A DNA stretch of 34,318 nt from an uncultured Lachnospiraceae bacterium (GTDB lineage Bacteria > Bacillota > Clostridia > Lachnospirales > Lachnospiraceae). A program made the translations under genes and the position numbers. This document shows positions 33,302-34,318 of the stretch, piece after piece (the first letter of the stretch is position 1; every line of letters starts with the position of its first letter). Where the stretch lies: NCBI GenBank assembly GCA_905234525.1, contig CAJOIL010000002.1, forward strand, positions 1 through 34,318, read 5' to 3'. The notes below the pieces were generated by a model. The model had not been told where the DNA came from, searched no databases, and was given only the letters and a program-made list of their open reading frames with translations.

Positions 33302-34318
33302 CTACCTGTCGCGATGAGTAAAGTGGCGCTTTCCGCTTGCGTAATCTGTTACTATATTACCATTACCTTGTATTATGTACTTGTATGTTACAAGACCATC
33401 AAGTCCGACAGGTCCTCTTGCATGAAGCTTACCCGTACTGATTCCTACTTCTGCTCCAAAGCCGTATCTGTATCCGTCAGCAAATCTGGTAGAGCAATTA
33501 ACATATACTCCTGCACTATCTACCATCTGTGTAAAGCGATTAGCGGTCAGTTCATTAGTAGTGATAATTGCATCTGTATGATGTGATCCGAAGTAGTTAA
33601 TGTGCTCTATTGCTTCATCAACATCTTCAACTATCTTAAGCGATATCTCATAATCGTTATATTCCTTGGCAAATGAATCATCCGTCATAAGACCGATATC
33701 TTGCCCTGCTATATCTTGCACCTCTTTAGTTCCATTGATACGAACATTTTCTTTTCTTAACATTTCACATAAGGCAGTAGCAAATGTGTCAGCAATCTTA
33801 CGGTTAATCAAAACGGTCTCAACTGCATTACACGCTGCTGCATATTGCTTCTTAGCATCAAGAATTACCTTCAGTGCCAAATCAGTATCAGCCTCATCAT
33901 CTACATAAATGTGACAGATGCCGCTTGAATGACCCATAACAGGAATCTTGGTGTTATCCATAATGTACTTAACAAATTTGTTAGAGCCACGAGGAATGAG
34001 CAGGTCCACTTCGCCGTCACATTTTAAAAGTTCATCAATCTCGTTATGCGCCGTAACTTGAAGAAGACAGTCACCGGGAAGCCCGGCTTCAATTACACAA
34101 TCCTTAATGATATCAAAAAGCACCTTGTTAGTATTGGCTGTCTCCTTGCCGCCCTTAAGCACTGCGCAATTACCGCTCTTAATACAAAGCGATGCAACCT
34201 GAATAAGCGCATCCGGACGCGCTTCGAATATCACGCCGATAACGCCGATTGGCACACTTATCTTAGTCATGATGAGATCATCATCAAGCTCTCTCTCCAT
34301 TAAAACCTTGCCGATTGG
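33302..34318 (-). CDS. proA: Gamma-glutamyl phosphate reductase, 5' end outside the window
   Basis: NADPH-dependent reduction of gamma-glutamyl phosphate in proline synthesis. The frame is open to the right edge (PIGKVLMERELD at the border), so the N-terminus of about 80 residues is missing. Present motifs: VPIGVIGVIFEARPDA, KGGKETANTN, the catalytic Cys in QYAAACNAVETVL, NCSTRFADGYRYGFGAEVGI and ARGPVGLDGLVTYKY. The tail past GNGNI is longer than in typical ProA and ends HRDR, encoded by CGCGACAGG, a half unit of the palindromes found in the que operon. proB, its usual partner, would lie outside the window. Confidence 0.95.
   Translation of the reverse strand, partial: PIGKVLMERELDDDLIMTKISVPIGVIGVIFEARPDALIQVASLCIKSGNCAVLKGGKETANTNKVLFDIIKDCVIEAGLPGDCLLQVTAHNEIDELLKCDGEVDLLIPRGSNKFVKYIMDNTKIPVMGHSSGICHIYVDDEADTDLALKVILDAKKQYAAACNAVETVLINRKIADTFATALCEMLRKENVRINGTKEVQDIAGQDIGLMTDDSFAKEYNDYEISLKIVEDVDEAIEHINYFGSHHTDAIITTNELTANRFTQMVDSAGVYVNCSTRFADGYRYGFGAEVGISTGKLHARGPVGLDGLVTYKYIIQGNGNIVTDYASGKRHFTHRDR

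Overview
The window looks like a chromosomal segment of a moderately AT-rich, low-GC Gram-positive anaerobe. The most likely group is the Clostridia, probably Lachnospiraceae (Butyrivibrio, Pseudobutyrivibrio or Lachnospira-like). This rests on strong AGGAGG ribosome binding sites, a CIRCE heat-shock operator, consensus TTGACA/TATAAT promoters, a BioY ECF component, and several very long hybrid histidine kinases of a type common in that family. I could not run a database search, so the family placement is inference. Every gene except bioY lies on the minus strand, so the window reads right to left as a series of transcription units.

Right end (34318 to about 30100): the 3' part of proA, then a promoter and a complete preQ0/preQ1 (queuosine precursor) operon queD-queE-folE-queC-queF. 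Together these convert GTP to preQ1. The operon carries two inverted pairs of short GC-rich palindromes, between folE and queC and at the queC/queF junction. One arm is translated as the C-terminus of QueC. bioY (biotin transporter S component) converges on this operon.

Middle right (29301 to 22963): a cytosolic PAS hybrid kinase is followed without any gap by larB and larC (nickel-pincer cofactor synthesis) and a sodium:solute symporter. This looks like one operon, so the kinase, cofactor enzymes and transporter may serve one hydroxy-acid substrate. No larA or larE lies in the window.

Centre (22837 to 18104): the str operon rpsL-rpsG-fusA-tuf, from a perfect consensus promoter with a hairpin at the start of the leader. 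The intercistronic regions are structured, and rpsG starts with GTG and fusA with TTG. It ends at a terminator that also carries the promoter of the next unit.

Left half (18102 to 753): a signalling block. It holds a Cache/HAMP/PP2C (SpoIIE-type) phosphatase, a free-standing Hpt protein, a 7TM hybrid kinase, thioredoxin, a 4'-phosphopantetheinyl transferase, an HD-GYP c-di-GMP phosphodiesterase with an ECF-S-like membrane domain, a giant propeller hybrid kinase, a receiver-only regulator, an esterase lipoprotein, an AI-2E-family permease and pgi. Gaps are small, so the last six genes (HD-GYP to pgi) may be one transcript ending at the hairpin near 701-735. The Hpt protein probably completes the phosphorelay of the 7TM kinase, which lacks its own Hpt.

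Left end: hsp20, driven by a consensus promoter whose -35 box lies inside a CIRCE (HrcA) operator.

The most unusual features are the palindrome pairs in the que operon with the QueC tail extension, the kinase-lar-symporter operon, a helical domain shared after two Hpt domains, and the ECF-S-like sensor on the HD-GYP protein. I saw no tRNA, rRNA, CRISPR array, transposase gene or prophage.
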